The notes below the pieces were generated by a model, which searched no databases, had not been told where the DNA came from, and saw only the letters and a program-made list of their open reading frames with translations. Positions 1-10,400 of a stretch of 64,000 bases of DNA are shown one piece after another. The position numbers and the translations under genes were made by a program. How positions within the stretch are numbered: the first letter of the stretch is position 1; each line of letters begins with the position of its first letter. The stretch is from assembly GCF_023159225.1 (NCBI RefSeq), contig NC_063184.1, positions 11,335,528 through 11,399,527 on the forward strand, given 5' to 3'. This stretch comes from Perognathus longimembris pacificus. Lineage: Eukaryota > Chordata > Mammalia > Rodentia > Heteromyidae.

Positions 1-116
1 CCAGCTTTTTGATAGTTAATTGGAGATAACAGTCTCTTGGGCTTCCCTGCTGAAGCTACGATCAGATTTCTACCTCCTGAGTAGCTGGGATTACAGGCGT
101 GAGCCACCAGGGCCCT
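1..116 (-). repeat. B1-Geo composite SINE, cut by window start
   Basis: The reverse complement reads as a 7SL-derived B1-like head (GGCTCACGCCTGTAATCC type, degenerate) followed by the TCTCCAATTAAC linker. The Geo right monomer lies outside the window. The element is divergent, so it is an old copy. Confidence 0.75.
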
Positions 117-610
117 GCTCCCTGAAATTTCTTGTTACAACAGTAGCCTTCCTTACCACTGTTTCACTTCCCACAGTCTCATAATGATCCGTGCCTTAAA
201 AATATTATATGGAAAATTCCAGAAACAAACCATTCTGCATGCTGCTCCAAGTGGTATAATGTTTCTCCTGTCCTGCTTGGACCAGCCTGGGACTTTGAAT
301 CACCCTTTTATCTAGTATAGCCATGATTTATATGCTACCCATGTGTTAATCACTTAGCAGTAAATCACTTTACTGTGTTACTTGGTTATAACTGTTCTGC
401 TTTATGATCCGTTATTGTTATCAAGGTCTTACTGCATCAAATTTATAAATTAAACTTCCCCATAGGTGTCCATGTGTGGGACAAAGATATTTAGGGATGG
501 GAGCTATTCTCACCTTCAGCATCCACAATCAACTCCCCACATGGGTAAGGGGTGGGAAGAATACACTATTAATCATTTTTTCTGCATTGGTGCACACATT
601 CAGTCATTTA
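117..610. other. Unique AT-rich sequence
   Basis: No ORF, splice pattern or recognisable repeat is visible in this interval. Confidence 0.5.
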
Positions 611-622
611 GAAGGGGTAGAG

Positions 623-834
623 GGGCTAGGGATATAGCCTAGTGGCAAGAGTGCCTGCCTCGGATACACGAGGCCCTAGGTTCGATTCCCCAGCACCACA
701 TATACAGAAAATGGCCAGAAGCGGCGCTGTGGCTCAAGTGGCAGAGTGCTAGCCTTGAGCGAGAAGAAGCCAGGGACAGTGCTCAGGCCCTGAGTCCAAG
801 GCCCAGGACTGGCCAAAAAAAAAAAAAAAAAAAA
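623..834 (+). repeat. IDL-Geo SINE (young-looking subfamily)
   Basis: The left monomer is tRNA-Ala-like, with a pol III A box (TAGCCTAGTGG) and B box (GGTTCGATTCC). The right monomer is Geo, and an A tail follows. It carries CGGATACACGAGG, GAAGCGGCGCTG and TCCAAGGCCC, variants shared with the copies at 11,596 and 47,069. The left flank GAAGGGGTAGAGG (611-623) recurs only after the next SINE. Confidence 0.92.
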
Positions 835-852
835 GAACTTCACATGTCTTTT

Positions 853-1057
853 GGGCTGGGGATATGGCCTAGTGGCAAGAGTGCCTGCCTCATATACATG
901 AGGCCCTGGGTTCGATTCCCCAGCACCACATATACAGAAAATGGCCAGGTGGCGCTGTGGCTCAAGTGGCAGAGTGCTAGCCTTGAGCAAAAAGAAGCCA
1001 GGGACAGTGCTCAGGCCCTGAGTCCAAGCCCCAGGACTGGCCAAAAAAAAAAAAAAA
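853..1057 (+). repeat. IDL-Geo SINE, second of a tandem pair
   Basis: This is a full-length IDL-Geo copy of the GTATACATGAGG type with an A tail. It ends at GAAGGGGTAGAGG (1058-1070), the same 13-mer that precedes the first copy. An 18-bp linker (835-852) separates the two copies. Confidence 0.92.
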
Positions 1058-1217
1058 GAAGGGGTAGAGGAATGCCTCCTTGTATTCTTCCACTTCCAAA
1101 TAGGAATTTCTGGTTGGTGAATTTCTTCTATTAAGTTCAATAGTTAATTGGTTCTGATTTTTGACTGTCACTTTGTATTTATTGTACTACTGCTACTTTT
1201 CTTTATTCTAGCATGTC

Positions 1218-1220
<3 letters not shown>

Positions 1221-1256
<36 letters not shown>
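1221..1256. repeat. (GT)n microsatellite
   Basis: About 18 GT units abut the 5' edge (in + coordinates) of a minus-strand SINE, so the repeat probably grew from the SINE tail. Confidence 0.95.
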
Positions 1257-1257
<1 letters not shown>

Positions 1258-1258
<1 letters not shown>

Positions 1259-1494
1259 CAGTTGGTGGGTTTGGTACTTGAACTCAGGGCTTGGGCACTG
1301 TCCCCTGAGCTCTTCTGCTCAAGGCTAGTACTCTACCATTTTGAGCTACAGCCCCATTTCCAGTTTTTGGGTGGTTAATTGGATATAAGAGTCCCATGGG
1401 GACTTTTCTGCCCAGGCTGGCTTCAAACTGTGATTCTCAGATCTCATTCTCCTGAGTAGGTAGGAGTATAGCCGTGAGCCACCAATGCTTGACA
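1258..1494 (-). repeat. B1-Geo composite SINE
   Basis: Read on the minus strand it has a 7SL-like head, the CCAATTAAC linker and a Geo monomer (TGAGCTACAGCCCC in the + sense). It is full length and divergent. Confidence 0.85.
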
Positions 1495-2466
1495 AATATG
1501 GCCATTTTTAAATGACCATTATCACATACTGTGATATACTTCACCTAGATGATATTTAAGGGATTCACTCCCCCCAAATTCAGAGCCATCTCTACATCTT
1601 GGTGAAAGTAGGAAAATAGAGCTAGAAAGCTTACTTGCTCTAAGACAATTCACTTTTTTGATGACTATATTTCAAGAAATAGTAATTATCTTCTGCATCT
1701 CTTCAATTTTATGATAATTCATCAGAACACTTGAAGTAGTACAAATCTGATGAGTGGAATGAAGTGCTTTATCCATCAAGTGTCTCCAGCATTTCCTACA
1801 ATTAGAAAATTCAATTGATGATATTATAGACTGAATTCTGTAGCTCCAAACCAGAGAAGTTTGAAGGCATTCAAATATCCACTTCTCAGCATTTCCTAGT
1901 AATTAGAATTTTAGATGCTACCTGTACAATTTTACTCTATTTGCATATTATCTCTAACATTATTTCCATGTTTCCTTCAGTACAATAGTAACTGGCTCTA
2001 TTTATTTCTGTATAGCTACTTCCTAAGCAATAATATCCAGAAAATTATATTTTTAATTCACATTACACTAAGCACATAATTCAAACTTTCAAAGATAAAA
2101 TTTTGACATATATCACCTAAAACCAGTATGATGTGTAACACACCTTAAAGAAGTTGTGTCAATATCTATTTATTATTTAAACTGTAATCTCTTTCTGTTC
2201 TCTAGACACCAGGTAATATTGATATTGTAAATTTAATTATTCATAGAGCGCTCTAGATAGAGCAAGTCACAGCATCCTGCAGAAATAAATGTCACTGTCA
2301 ATATCCCTCCCCCCATATACACAGGCAACAAACACAGTAGCACAAATGTGAAGTGTGCTTACTTCAGAAGCTTCAACTCTTCTGATAAGAGTTATTCTGT
2401 CTACTTATGGGCAGTTTATAACTAAAGATTCCATCCTCTGAAATAAATTAAGCAATAGATGCAAAC
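1495..2466. other. Unique AT-rich intergenic DNA
   Basis: There is no ORF above background, no splice-framed coding stretch and no repeat that I recognise. Confidence 0.5.
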
Positions 2467-2666
2467 GGGCTGGGAATGTGGCCTAGTGGCAAGAGTGCTT
2501 GCCTCGTATACATGAAGCCCTGGGTTCGATTCCTTAGCACCACATATATAGAAAATGGCCAGAAGTGGCGCTGTGGCTCAAGTGGCAGAGCGCTAGCCTT
2601 GAGCAAAAAGAAACGAGGGACAGTGTTCAGGCCCTGAGTTCAAAGCCTAGGACTGGCCAAAAAAAA
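2467..2666 (+). repeat. IDL-Geo SINE
   Basis: Full-length copy with a B box GGTTCGATTCC and a short A tail ending at 2666. Confidence 0.92.
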
Positions 2667-2868
2667 GCTGGGCATAGTGGTATATGCTCAATATTCCAAC
2701 TATATGGAGAGCTTAAATGGCAGAATCATGGTGCAGGCAGGACTAGATATAAACCAAAGACTCAAAATAACCAAGGAAAAAGGGTCAAAGGAATGGGTCA
2801 AGTGTTAGAGCACCTGTTCAGCAACGATAAGGCAAGGCTCTCAGTTCAAATCCAGTATTTCCTTCTCC
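2667..2868 (+). repeat. B1-like plus tRNA-like composite SINE
   Basis: It begins GCTGGGCATAGTGGTATATG, a 7SL/B1 head, and ends in a degenerate tRNA-like segment (GGGTCAAGTGTTAGAGCACC ... TCAGTTCAAATCC). It is old and diverged. The same architecture recurs near 50,435 and 51,718. Confidence 0.55.
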
Positions 2869-2993
2869 TCCCAAAAAAGGAAAAGGAAAAGAAGGAGAAG
2901 GAGGAGGAGGGAGAGGAGGGGGGAAGAGGAGGAGGAGGAGGAGGAGGAGGAGGAGGAGGAGGAGGAGGAGGAGGAGGAGAAGGAGGAGGAGAA
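2869..2993. repeat. (GGA)n purine tract
   Basis: About 120 bp of almost pure purine on the + strand, mainly GGA, grown from the A-rich tail of the preceding SINE. Open frames through it are low-complexity artefacts (poly-Gly, poly-Ser). Confidence 0.95.
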
Positions 2994-3557
2994 GTTTAAA
3001 ATAATTATTAGTACATTTTTATGCATATAGAGATGCTACAATATTTTGGTGTCTTATTCGGGAAGAATTTAAAAGATACGGCTCAGACTCTAAGTTATTT
3101 CTGTAATCATTTTGGCATTTTTTTCTCTAAGCTAAAGGTTGACAGGGTGGGGAATGAAGTAGAAAGAAAAAAATACATTTTTTTTTTTATCAGCAGGCGT
3201 TAAGGCTTTCCATTTTCTCAGTTCTAGACATCTCTCAGTGGTAAATCTCCTAACATTGACTCCTACAGAATTGTATACATATTATAGACAGGTAATTTGC
3301 AGAGTTGGAGCACACAGCTTCTGTGGTTCAATTACAAATGCTGTCTGCAGTTCACCCACACTTAAGGAAAAGAGAATCGGTAGCAGGGAGCCGGTACTAA
3401 AGCTTGTGTATAGATTTGGCGGCAGCAAAACATGTGTGGATTAAATAAATGTCCCCACCAATGAGAGATCAGCCAGCCAAAAGTGAATATCATTTCTTGT
3501 AGGAATATTAAAAATAAAAAGTAAAGAACGACAACAACAAAAATCCCCAAATGGTGC
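2994..3557. other. Unique sequence
   Basis: Nothing recognisable. Short ORFs here are at chance length. Confidence 0.45.
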
Positions 3558-3624
3558 AGAGAGTGAGAGAGACAGACAGACAGACAGAAACAGAGACAAA
3601 GACAGAGGTAGAGACAGAAAGAAG
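3558..3624. repeat. CAGA/GA-rich simple repeat
   Basis: Imperfect GACA and GAGA units on the + strand. Confidence 0.8.
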
Positions 3625-3976
3625 CAAGCAAATATTGCAAACAAGATTCCGTTATGTAGTGATGCTGTGGCTTAAAGCCTTCTCTTTTCTGGTTTTGCCT
3701 GTTCATGCACTCAGACTGACCTGTTACTAAGCATTTTGAAAGATTTTAATGTGGCTTGCCAGAGTAAGATAAAGCTCTGATGTTCCTTAATGAGAGGGCT
3801 CCTCTAACTAGACACAGAAAGGCATTTAAACTTTTTTTGGAGATGCTTCCCCTGCCCCCATTAAAAAAACACACACATTAATTCTTGGCCATACCCACAA
3901 TTCCCATATATGGAGAGTCCTTTTTTATTCCTCTACTTCCTGGCAAAATAATAAAGAGCATAATGAAAAGTAGTTT

Positions 3977-4165
3977 CTGGGACTGGGAATGTGGCTTAGT
4001 GGCAGAGCGTTTGCCTAGCATGCATGAAGCCCTGAGTTCCTCAGTACCACATAAACAGAAAAGGCTGGAAGTGGCGCTGTGGCTCAAGTTGTAGAGCACT
4101 GGCCTTGAGCAAAAGAAGCTCAGGGCTAGTTCCCAGGCCCTGAATTCAAGCCCCAGGACTGCAAA
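3977..4165 (+). repeat. IDL-Geo SINE, diverged
   Basis: Shows the CTAGCATGCATGAAGC variant of the left monomer and lacks part of the B box (GAGTTCCTCAG). The older variant also appears at 6082, 7416 and 7780. Confidence 0.85.
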
Positions 4166-4168
4166 AAT

Positions 4169-4233
<65 letters not shown>

Positions 4234-4301
4234 AGGAAGGAAGGAAGGAAGGAAGGAAGGAAGGAAGGAAGGAAGGAAGGAAGGAAGGAAGGAAGGAAGG
4301 A
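4166..4301. repeat. (GAAA)n(GA)n(GGAA)n compound microsatellite
   Basis: GA units run to about 4236, followed by about 16 tandem GGAA units. It grew from the A tail of the preceding SINE. Confidence 0.95.
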
Positions 4302-5713
4302 GGCTTCTATGATCTCTATGATCTCTCATGTTCCAAGGTGTGTTTTTCAAATAGATTGTTCCAACAATCCTATATTGTTTTCACCAAACATTTGAATTTA
4401 GCAGATGTTCATCAACAGGTCTAGCAAACTCCATGACATAAGAGCCTTGTTATTAAAACCTTAAAAATAAAAAAAAAAACCAACAGGACTATTTTCTCCT
4501 CTTCCTAGTAACTGAAATTTACTATTGCCTCCCCTCCTCCCTTCTCTCATTTTCTGAGTAGTTGCTAGAAGTACCTCCTTAGAACCCAGTACTATTTAGA
4601 TTTAGACAAGACCAGGAAATGGGAACAGGATGGACAGGTCTATATTTGGGAAACACTTTCACATACACAGTGCCATCCATTGTACCCCCACCTACTGCCA
4701 ATTTCCATGTGAGGCCCAATACTCACTTTTATGTTGAAGACCAGCAAATGTGACTCAGAAAATAGTGAACTCCAGCACAATCTTGCCAAAGTGTAGGGTT
4801 TCTTGTAAACAGCCTTGGTTTCAGGAAGTGGGAATCTAAAAGGAAACAAACCCTGTCACTGTCTCAGAATTTGATTTCGTCATCTCATCTAACTCCAGGA
4901 CAAGCAGCAATGCTTCACCACAGGACACACCCCTCTGAGAACCACAGAGGTGAAAGGTATGCTGGGAACTGTGTTGCTCTGGAAAGGTTCCTTCTCTCAA
5001 TGAAAGTGTAAAGAAATACTTTTGTCAAACTAAGAATGGAGAACTTATTCTCCAAAAGCCAGGAGAAGAATGTCAGCAAGAAACCCTGAGCATGGCATTG
5101 TCTTGATCTGTTACCAAAAGAAAAATTCAACTTAAAGCTTTTGTTTTGTTTTGTATCTTGGAATTCACCTGCAGAAGGAGATCAATGTCATAGAAAAACA
5201 TGTACCAGCAAGTTTCTTTGGACTGTAGAATGAGGTTTAGGATTTTTCTGACAGAATATATGGTTGGGCTGGCTGATTTAATAGGAAAAATTGCTTTATT
5301 ATGTTACATAGTAGACATTGGCCTTAATGAAAGAACTGATATTTGCCAAGAATATAAAATACCTAAAAAGTTTTTAATATGCTTATCAAATACATTTTGC
5401 TGGACAAGTTTTTGAAGCCAACAGTATTTGAACTTTTTCAATACTTTTTTGGCATGCCAGACTGAAGTTTACACTGGCTTGAAAGAGTGGTGGATTTAAT
5501 TAAATGCAATTTGGTAAGTTTTAATCCCATTTTTTACAAAAAAAAAATTACTTCTCAGAAACTGAGAGTGAATGGCTCTAAGGACTAAGAAACAAATTAT
5601 TTAATGAGTTGGATAAGTTCCAGCTCTGCTTCCCAACAAAATTAGAAATCAAGTAGTTACAAGATAGATAATTTAAAAACACTTAAAACAGATTACTACA
5701 TAATTATTTCTTT
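4302..5713. other. Unique intergenic DNA
   Basis: 1.4 kb without a recognisable repeat. ORFs reach only about 70 codons with no family resemblance. In human the ALPK1 5' end lies roughly this far from TIFA, so a noncoding ALPK1 exon could be here, but nothing in the sequence proves it. Confidence 0.4.
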
Positions 5714-5945
5714 TGTGTTAGTTCTGGGCTTGAATTCAGGGTTTGGGCACTGTCCCTGAGCTTACTTGCTCAAGCCTATCACTGTAACACCTAAGCCACA
5801 ACTCTATTTCTGGCCTTTTTTTCTTTCTTTTCAGCTAATTGAAGTTGCATTTCATGGGGTTTATTGCACCAGGCTGGCAGCAAATCTCAATCCTCAGAGC
5901 TCAGCCTCCTGAGTAGCTAGGATTACAGACATGAGCCATCAGCTC
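5714..5945 (-). repeat. B1-Geo composite SINE
   Basis: A Geo monomer and a B1-like head in reverse orientation, with a T/C-rich insertion in the linker. Confidence 0.85.
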
Positions 5946-6081
5946 TATTTCTATTCCTTTATGTTCAGTATATTTCCTTTTTTATTTATTTCACAGAATG
6001 CTGTTTTGTTATGGGTAGCATTCATCCATAAAAGAATTTTTAAAATCTCATTGAAAAAAATCATTTTAAAACAAAAATTCA

Positions 6082-6273
6082 AGGCTGGGAATATGCCTTA
6101 GCGGTAGAGTGCTTGCCTTGCATGCATGAGGCCTGGGTTCAATTCCTCAGTACCATATAAACAGAAAAAGCCAGAAGTGGCACTGTGGCTCAAGTAGTAG
6201 AGTGTTAGCCGTGAGCAAAAAGAAGCCTTGGACAGTACTCAGGCCCTGAGTCCAAGTGCCAGGACTGGCAAAA
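6082..6273 (+). repeat. IDL-Geo SINE, older variant
   Basis: GCATGCATGAGG left monomer, Geo right monomer and a degenerate A tail. Confidence 0.88.
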
Positions 6274-6319
6274 AAATAAAATTAAAATTAAAAATTAAAA
6301 TTTCATTGTTAAATATTCA

Positions 6320-6557
6320 TCAAGTTGGATGCCCATGGCTCACTCCTGTTATCCTAGCTACTCGGGAGGCTAAGATCTGAGAATCTCAGTTCAAAGCCAG
6401 CCCAGGCAGGAAAATCCATGAGACTCCTATCTACAATTAACCACCAGAAAACCAGAAGTGGTGCTGTGGCTCAAGTGGTAGAGAGCTAGCCTTAGCTGAA
6501 AAAGGGCTCAGGGACAGCATCCAGGCCCAGAGTTAAAGCCCCATGACTGACCAAAAC
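6320..6557 (+). repeat. B1-Geo composite SINE
   Basis: Full-length: 7SL-like head with TCCTAGCTACTCGGGAGGCT, linker CAATTAACCACCAG, then Geo (AGTGGTGCTGTGGCTCAAGT). Confidence 0.9.
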
Positions 6558-6589
6558 CATAGTCATCAAAATATATAATTTTATTTTTG

Positions 6590-7003
6590 TCTTTTTGCGC
6601 TTGAACTCAGGCCTCCTCTTCCTCCCCCTCCTCCCCCTCCTCCCCCTCCTCCCCCTCCTCCCCCTCCTCCCCCTCCTCCCCCTCCTCCCCTTCCTCTCCC
6701 TCCTCCCCTCCTCCTCCTCCTCCCCCTCCTCCTCCTCTTCTCTTCCACTTCCTCCTCCTCCTTCTTGTTTCTGCTTCAGCTTCCTTCTTCTCCTTCCTTC
6801 TTCTTTTTTCCTGGTCTGGAGCATGAATCCAGGGCCGAGTTCATTATCCTTTAGCTTTTTTGCTCAGCAGCTCTATTTCCAGATTTAGCAGTTAATTGGA
6901 GGTAAGAGTCTCATGGACTCTCCTGCCTGGGCTGGCTCAGACTGTGATCCTCAGGCCTCTGCTCCTGAGTAGCCAGGATTACAGGCATGAGACAAATGCC
7001 CAA
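6590..7003 (-). repeat. B1-Geo SINE split by a CCT-rich VNTR
   Basis: The minus-strand element starts near 7003 (7SL head) and reaches Geo near 6830. The end of the Geo monomer (CTTGAACTCAGG, + sense) appears at 6600, on the other side of a 165-bp C/T-rich expansion. Confidence 0.75.
6616..6780. repeat. 9-bp CCTCCCCCT VNTR and CCT tract
   Basis: Perfect to near-perfect 9-bp units from about 6616 to 6690 pass into irregular CCT/TTC. The minus strand has repeated runs of five G. Confidence 0.93.
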
Positions 7004-7016
7004 CTCTTTATTTTTG

Positions 7017-7222
7017 TCTTTTTTTTTTTGGCCAGTCCTGGGGCTTGGATTCAGGGCCTGAGCACTGTCCCTGGCTTCTTCTTGCTCAAGGCTAGCACTC
7101 TGCCACTTGAGCCACAGCGCCACTTCTGGCCATTTTCTGTATATGTGGTGCTGGGGAATCGAACCCAGGGCCTCATGTGTACAAGGCAAGCACTCTTGCC
7201 ACTAGGCCATATCCCCAGCCCC
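7017..7222 (-). repeat. IDL-Geo SINE
   Basis: Full-length reverse copy with a poly-T start and an end at ATATCCCCAGCCCC. Confidence 0.93.
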
Positions 7223-7415
7223 TATTTTTGTCTTTTTAATCAGGTATAAATTAATAGTTGTAAATAATGTACAATATAATCTCCAAAACACTTAATACTT
7301 AGTGTCTGTAGTCAAAGGAAGTAAATAATTTCAGTACATAAGTTGTACATGTGGCAGAAAATATGATAAAATCTTTGAAGCATTTTGACTTTTCATTTAG
7401 AGAAAAGTATGTAAA

Positions 7416-7625
7416 GGGGGCTGGGAATGTGGCTTAGCAGTAGAGTTCTTGCCTAGCATGTATGAAGCCCAGGGTTTGATTCCTCAGTACCACATACACA
7501 CACAAAAAAAGCCAGAAGTGGCACTGTGGCTCAAGTGGTAGAGTATTAACCTTGAGCAAAAGAAGCTCAGGGACCATGCTCAGGCCCTGAGTTCAAGCCC
7601 CAGGACTGGCAAAAAAAAAAAAAAA
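7416..7625 (+). repeat. IDL-Geo SINE, older variant
   Basis: Left monomer with CTAGCATGTATGAAGC, then Geo and a 15-A tail. Confidence 0.88.
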
Positions 7626-7779
7626 GTCCATAAAGTAAGTAGAAGGAAAATAGGAGTTTAAGGAGCTAAAAGAAGAACATGACATTTCTAACTGCTGAAA
7701 AAGTAATTTGCATGTCCTTTTAGTAGGGTGCCAGGGAATGTGGACTCACTTGGCTATATCATCTTAATTTGACTCACTT

Positions 7780-7976
7780 AGGGCTGAGAATGTGTTTTAG
7801 TGGTAGAGTGCTTGCCTAGAATGCACGAAGCTCTGGGTTTGATTCCTTGGTACCACATAAATAGAAAAAGCTGCAAGTGGCGCTGTGGTTCAAGTGACAA
7901 AACACTAGCCTTGAGCAAAAGAAGCTCAGATACAGCATGTTAAGTGCTGAGTTTAAGCCCCAGGACTAGCAAAAGA
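7780..7976 (+). repeat. IDL-Geo SINE, diverged
   Basis: Both monomers are recognisable with many substitutions. The tail is impure. Confidence 0.82.
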
Positions 7977-7984
7977 AAAAAAAA

Positions 7985-8520
7985 GAGTACATAAGAGTTT
8001 TATTTATTAAACATGACCCCAAGGCCTTTGACAACGATATAAAGTTATAATAAAAGATGGACATCATCTTAAAAATATGACAGGCAGGGTTTTTTTTCCT
8101 CCAGAATTTTGTTTGGAGATAGGTGACAAAAAAAATGCTAGAAATTGGCATTTGATGGGATTCTAGGGCCTAAAAGATGTCCTTGAACACTTGGAAAAGA
8201 GGAAGTATCAGACAGAGCAATAAGTACAGGTGACTCACGGACTTCGTGCCAGTCTCTGATAAGGATTCCTGGCAAAGCCTCCGGGCTATGGAAACATAAA
8301 GATATAATATATCTTCCAGGAAGTTTTCAAAGACATTGGAAACTTTAACATCACAAGCTTTGATCATTACAGACATTTTACATGGATATCTAGAAAAGGA
8401 AGCACATACATAGAAGTGGCTTCACTGTCATGCTCATTTTTATTTTCCAGGTTTAATCATCTGGCATAGAAAATGCCCAAACAAGCTGATGAATGAGCAA
8501 TCATTCACCAGCAAGTATAG
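7985..8520. other. Unique sequence
   Basis: No gene or repeat recognised. Confidence 0.45.
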
Positions 8521-8752
8521 GCTGAGTGCTGGTGGCTCACACCTGTTATCCTAGCTAATCAGGAGGCTGAGATCTGAGGATCATGGTTCAAAGCCAGCCC
8601 GGGCAGGAAAGTCTGTGAGATTCTTCTCTCCAATTAACCACCAGAAAACTAGAAGTAAAGCTGTGGCTCAAAGTGGTAGAGTGCTAGCCTTGAGCAAAAG
8701 AGCTCAGGAACAGCACCCAGGCCCTGGATTCTAGTCTTACAGTCAACAAAAA
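8521..8752 (+). repeat. B1-Geo composite SINE
   Basis: Full-length. A clean 7SL-like head (CAGGAGGCTGAGATCTGAGG) and linker TCCAATTAACCACCAG precede Geo. Confidence 0.9.
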
Positions 8753-8950
8753 AAGTGTCAATTTTTTGCCAAATGATAGAAATTAGCTGAAAAATAGACA
8801 AGGGTTAGCTCACAATATAAGATCTTTGTGTTTCATCCTAAGATGCATGGGTATTTGTCTTGAAAACATTGGGAGATCATAGAAATATTTTAAGGTATAG
8901 GGTCATAAGATCAGACAACTTTAGAAGGAGCATTCATAGCTAGAAAGCTG
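8753..8950. other. Unique sequence
   Basis: Short spacer with nothing recognised. Confidence 0.4.
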
Positions 8951-8995
8951 GATATTTATTTGTTTGTTTGTTTGTTTGTTTGTTGTTGTTGTTCT
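8951..8995. repeat. (TTTG)n/(TTG)n microsatellite
   Basis: Tandem TTTG then TTG units at the edge of a reverse SINE. Confidence 0.9.
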
Positions 8996-8999
8996 TGTT

Positions 9000-9240
9000 T
9001 TAGCATTTTCCAGTCCTGAGGCTTGAACTCAGTGCCTGGGTACTGTCCCTGAATTTATTTTTCCTCAAGATTAGAGCTCTACCACTTGAGCCACAGCTCC
9101 ACTTCCAGCTTTTCTGGAAGTTAATAGGAAATAAGAGCTTTGTGGGCTTTCCTACCAGGGGCTAGCTTCAAAATGCAATCCTCAGATTTCAGCCTTCTGC
9201 ATGGCTAGGACTAAGGACATGAGCCACCAGCACCCAGCTG
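9000..9240 (-). repeat. B1-Geo composite SINE
   Basis: Full-length reverse copy, moderately diverged. Confidence 0.85.
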
Positions 9241-9604
9241 GTGGATGGCGTAGAAAGTAAGATAGGGGTTAGATAGGAAGGTGTTTGTTGTGTTTTGTTT
9301 TTTTTAAGTAAGATAGGAATTAGGAAAATAAATTGAAAGGCTAGAACTATTCTAGACAGAAGTACTGACTGGGTTCCACTAATTGTGGCCAACAGTGGAA
9401 ATAAAACAGGCAGGAAAAGAAATTATCATGACATAGCTTCCCAGGCCTACGTGACAGATACAGAAGTATGGACAAATGACTTACAGGAAGTAAAAAAGCT
9501 TAAACTGCAGTGAGAGATGAGCAAAGAATAAATAGGATTTTACAAAAAGGCCACCAAGAAAAACAAACTTGCTAATATTAGAACTTATATGGGTGAGAGA
9601 TTTT

Positions 9605-9670
9605 TATTTTAGGGTTCTGAGATCAAACCCAGAAGGCAAACATTCTGTCACTGAGCTACACACCCAGCCT
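9605..9670 (-). repeat. ID-like tRNA monomer
   Basis: The reverse complement shows GGCTGGGTGTGTAGCTCAGT and a B-box-like GGTTTGATCTC. There is no Geo part. This is an old monomeric ID-type SINE. Confidence 0.65.
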
Positions 9671-10191
9671 AGGATTCTGTAGAAAAAGAGGGATCTGCAT
9701 AGGGGCTGGAGGAAGAGTGCCTAGAATGGTAGCAGACAAACCACTTGTGCCCCCCAAACAAGAACAGCAACATAATTTGGGGATGGGGCTCCTGTCTAAA
9801 AATTAAGAATTTCAAGAAGGCAACAATAGAGCCAAGTAGGGAACACCAAAGAGATCGCAGGTTGCTCACCTAGGAAGGCAGCCCTGCCTATGAGCAGAGC
9901 CACAACGGGGCAGCTGGGAGTAATGGGAGTTTTTATTTCTGGTACAATGAAGTGGGAGTGGCCCAGAGCCCTCAAGGATGCAGAGTGAAGGAGCATGGAG
10001 ACATACAGATAAGAACGCTAAGGATGACTTTAGACAGAAGAAAACAATGGCATCATGGCAGAAAGCAGGGGATGGAATCTTTTTTTAAGTCTTTGTAAGA
10101 AGAATAAATTCAGGAGAGAGAGAGAAAAAAAAAAACAACCCTGGAATTTAAGCCTAGACTAAATAAGATAGTCAAGGGAAAACCAGTTCCT
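9671..10191. other. Unique sequence
   Basis: Two overlapping 66-codon minus-strand frames are chance-sized. Nothing recognised. Confidence 0.45.
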
Positions 10192-10400
10192 TGTACCCCC
10201 AACTGTAACTGTAGCTACTCAGGAAGTTGAGATCTGGTTTGCAACCAGCCAGGGCAGGAAAATCCACGAGACTTAACTCCAGCTAATCACCAAAAGAGCT
10301 GGAAGTGGCGCTGTGGCTCAAGTGGTAGAGTGTTAGCTTTGAGCAAAAGAGCTCAGTGGCAGTGTCCAGGCCCTGAGTTCAAGTCCCAGGACTGGCTGCA
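10192..10400 (+). repeat. B1-Geo composite SINE, short head
   Basis: The 5' part of the 7SL head is missing. The linker and Geo (GGAAGTGGCGCTGTGGCTCA) are good. Confidence 0.85.

Noticed and set aside
853..925. tRNA-Ala-like sequence
   Set aside because: A and B boxes are present, but it is the left monomer of a SINE, repeated about 20 times in the window, without a proper acceptor stem.
2565..2999. 144-codon + frame and 61-codon poly-Ser minus frame
   Set aside because: They run from a SINE into the GGA repeat; poly-Gly and poly-Ser are repeat artefacts.
6492..6888. 110- and 97-codon frames
   Set aside because: They translate the CCTCCCCCT VNTR within a SINE.
8951..8995. Possible CRISPR-like or satellite array
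   Set aside because: It is a plain TTTG/TTG microsatellite without spacers.
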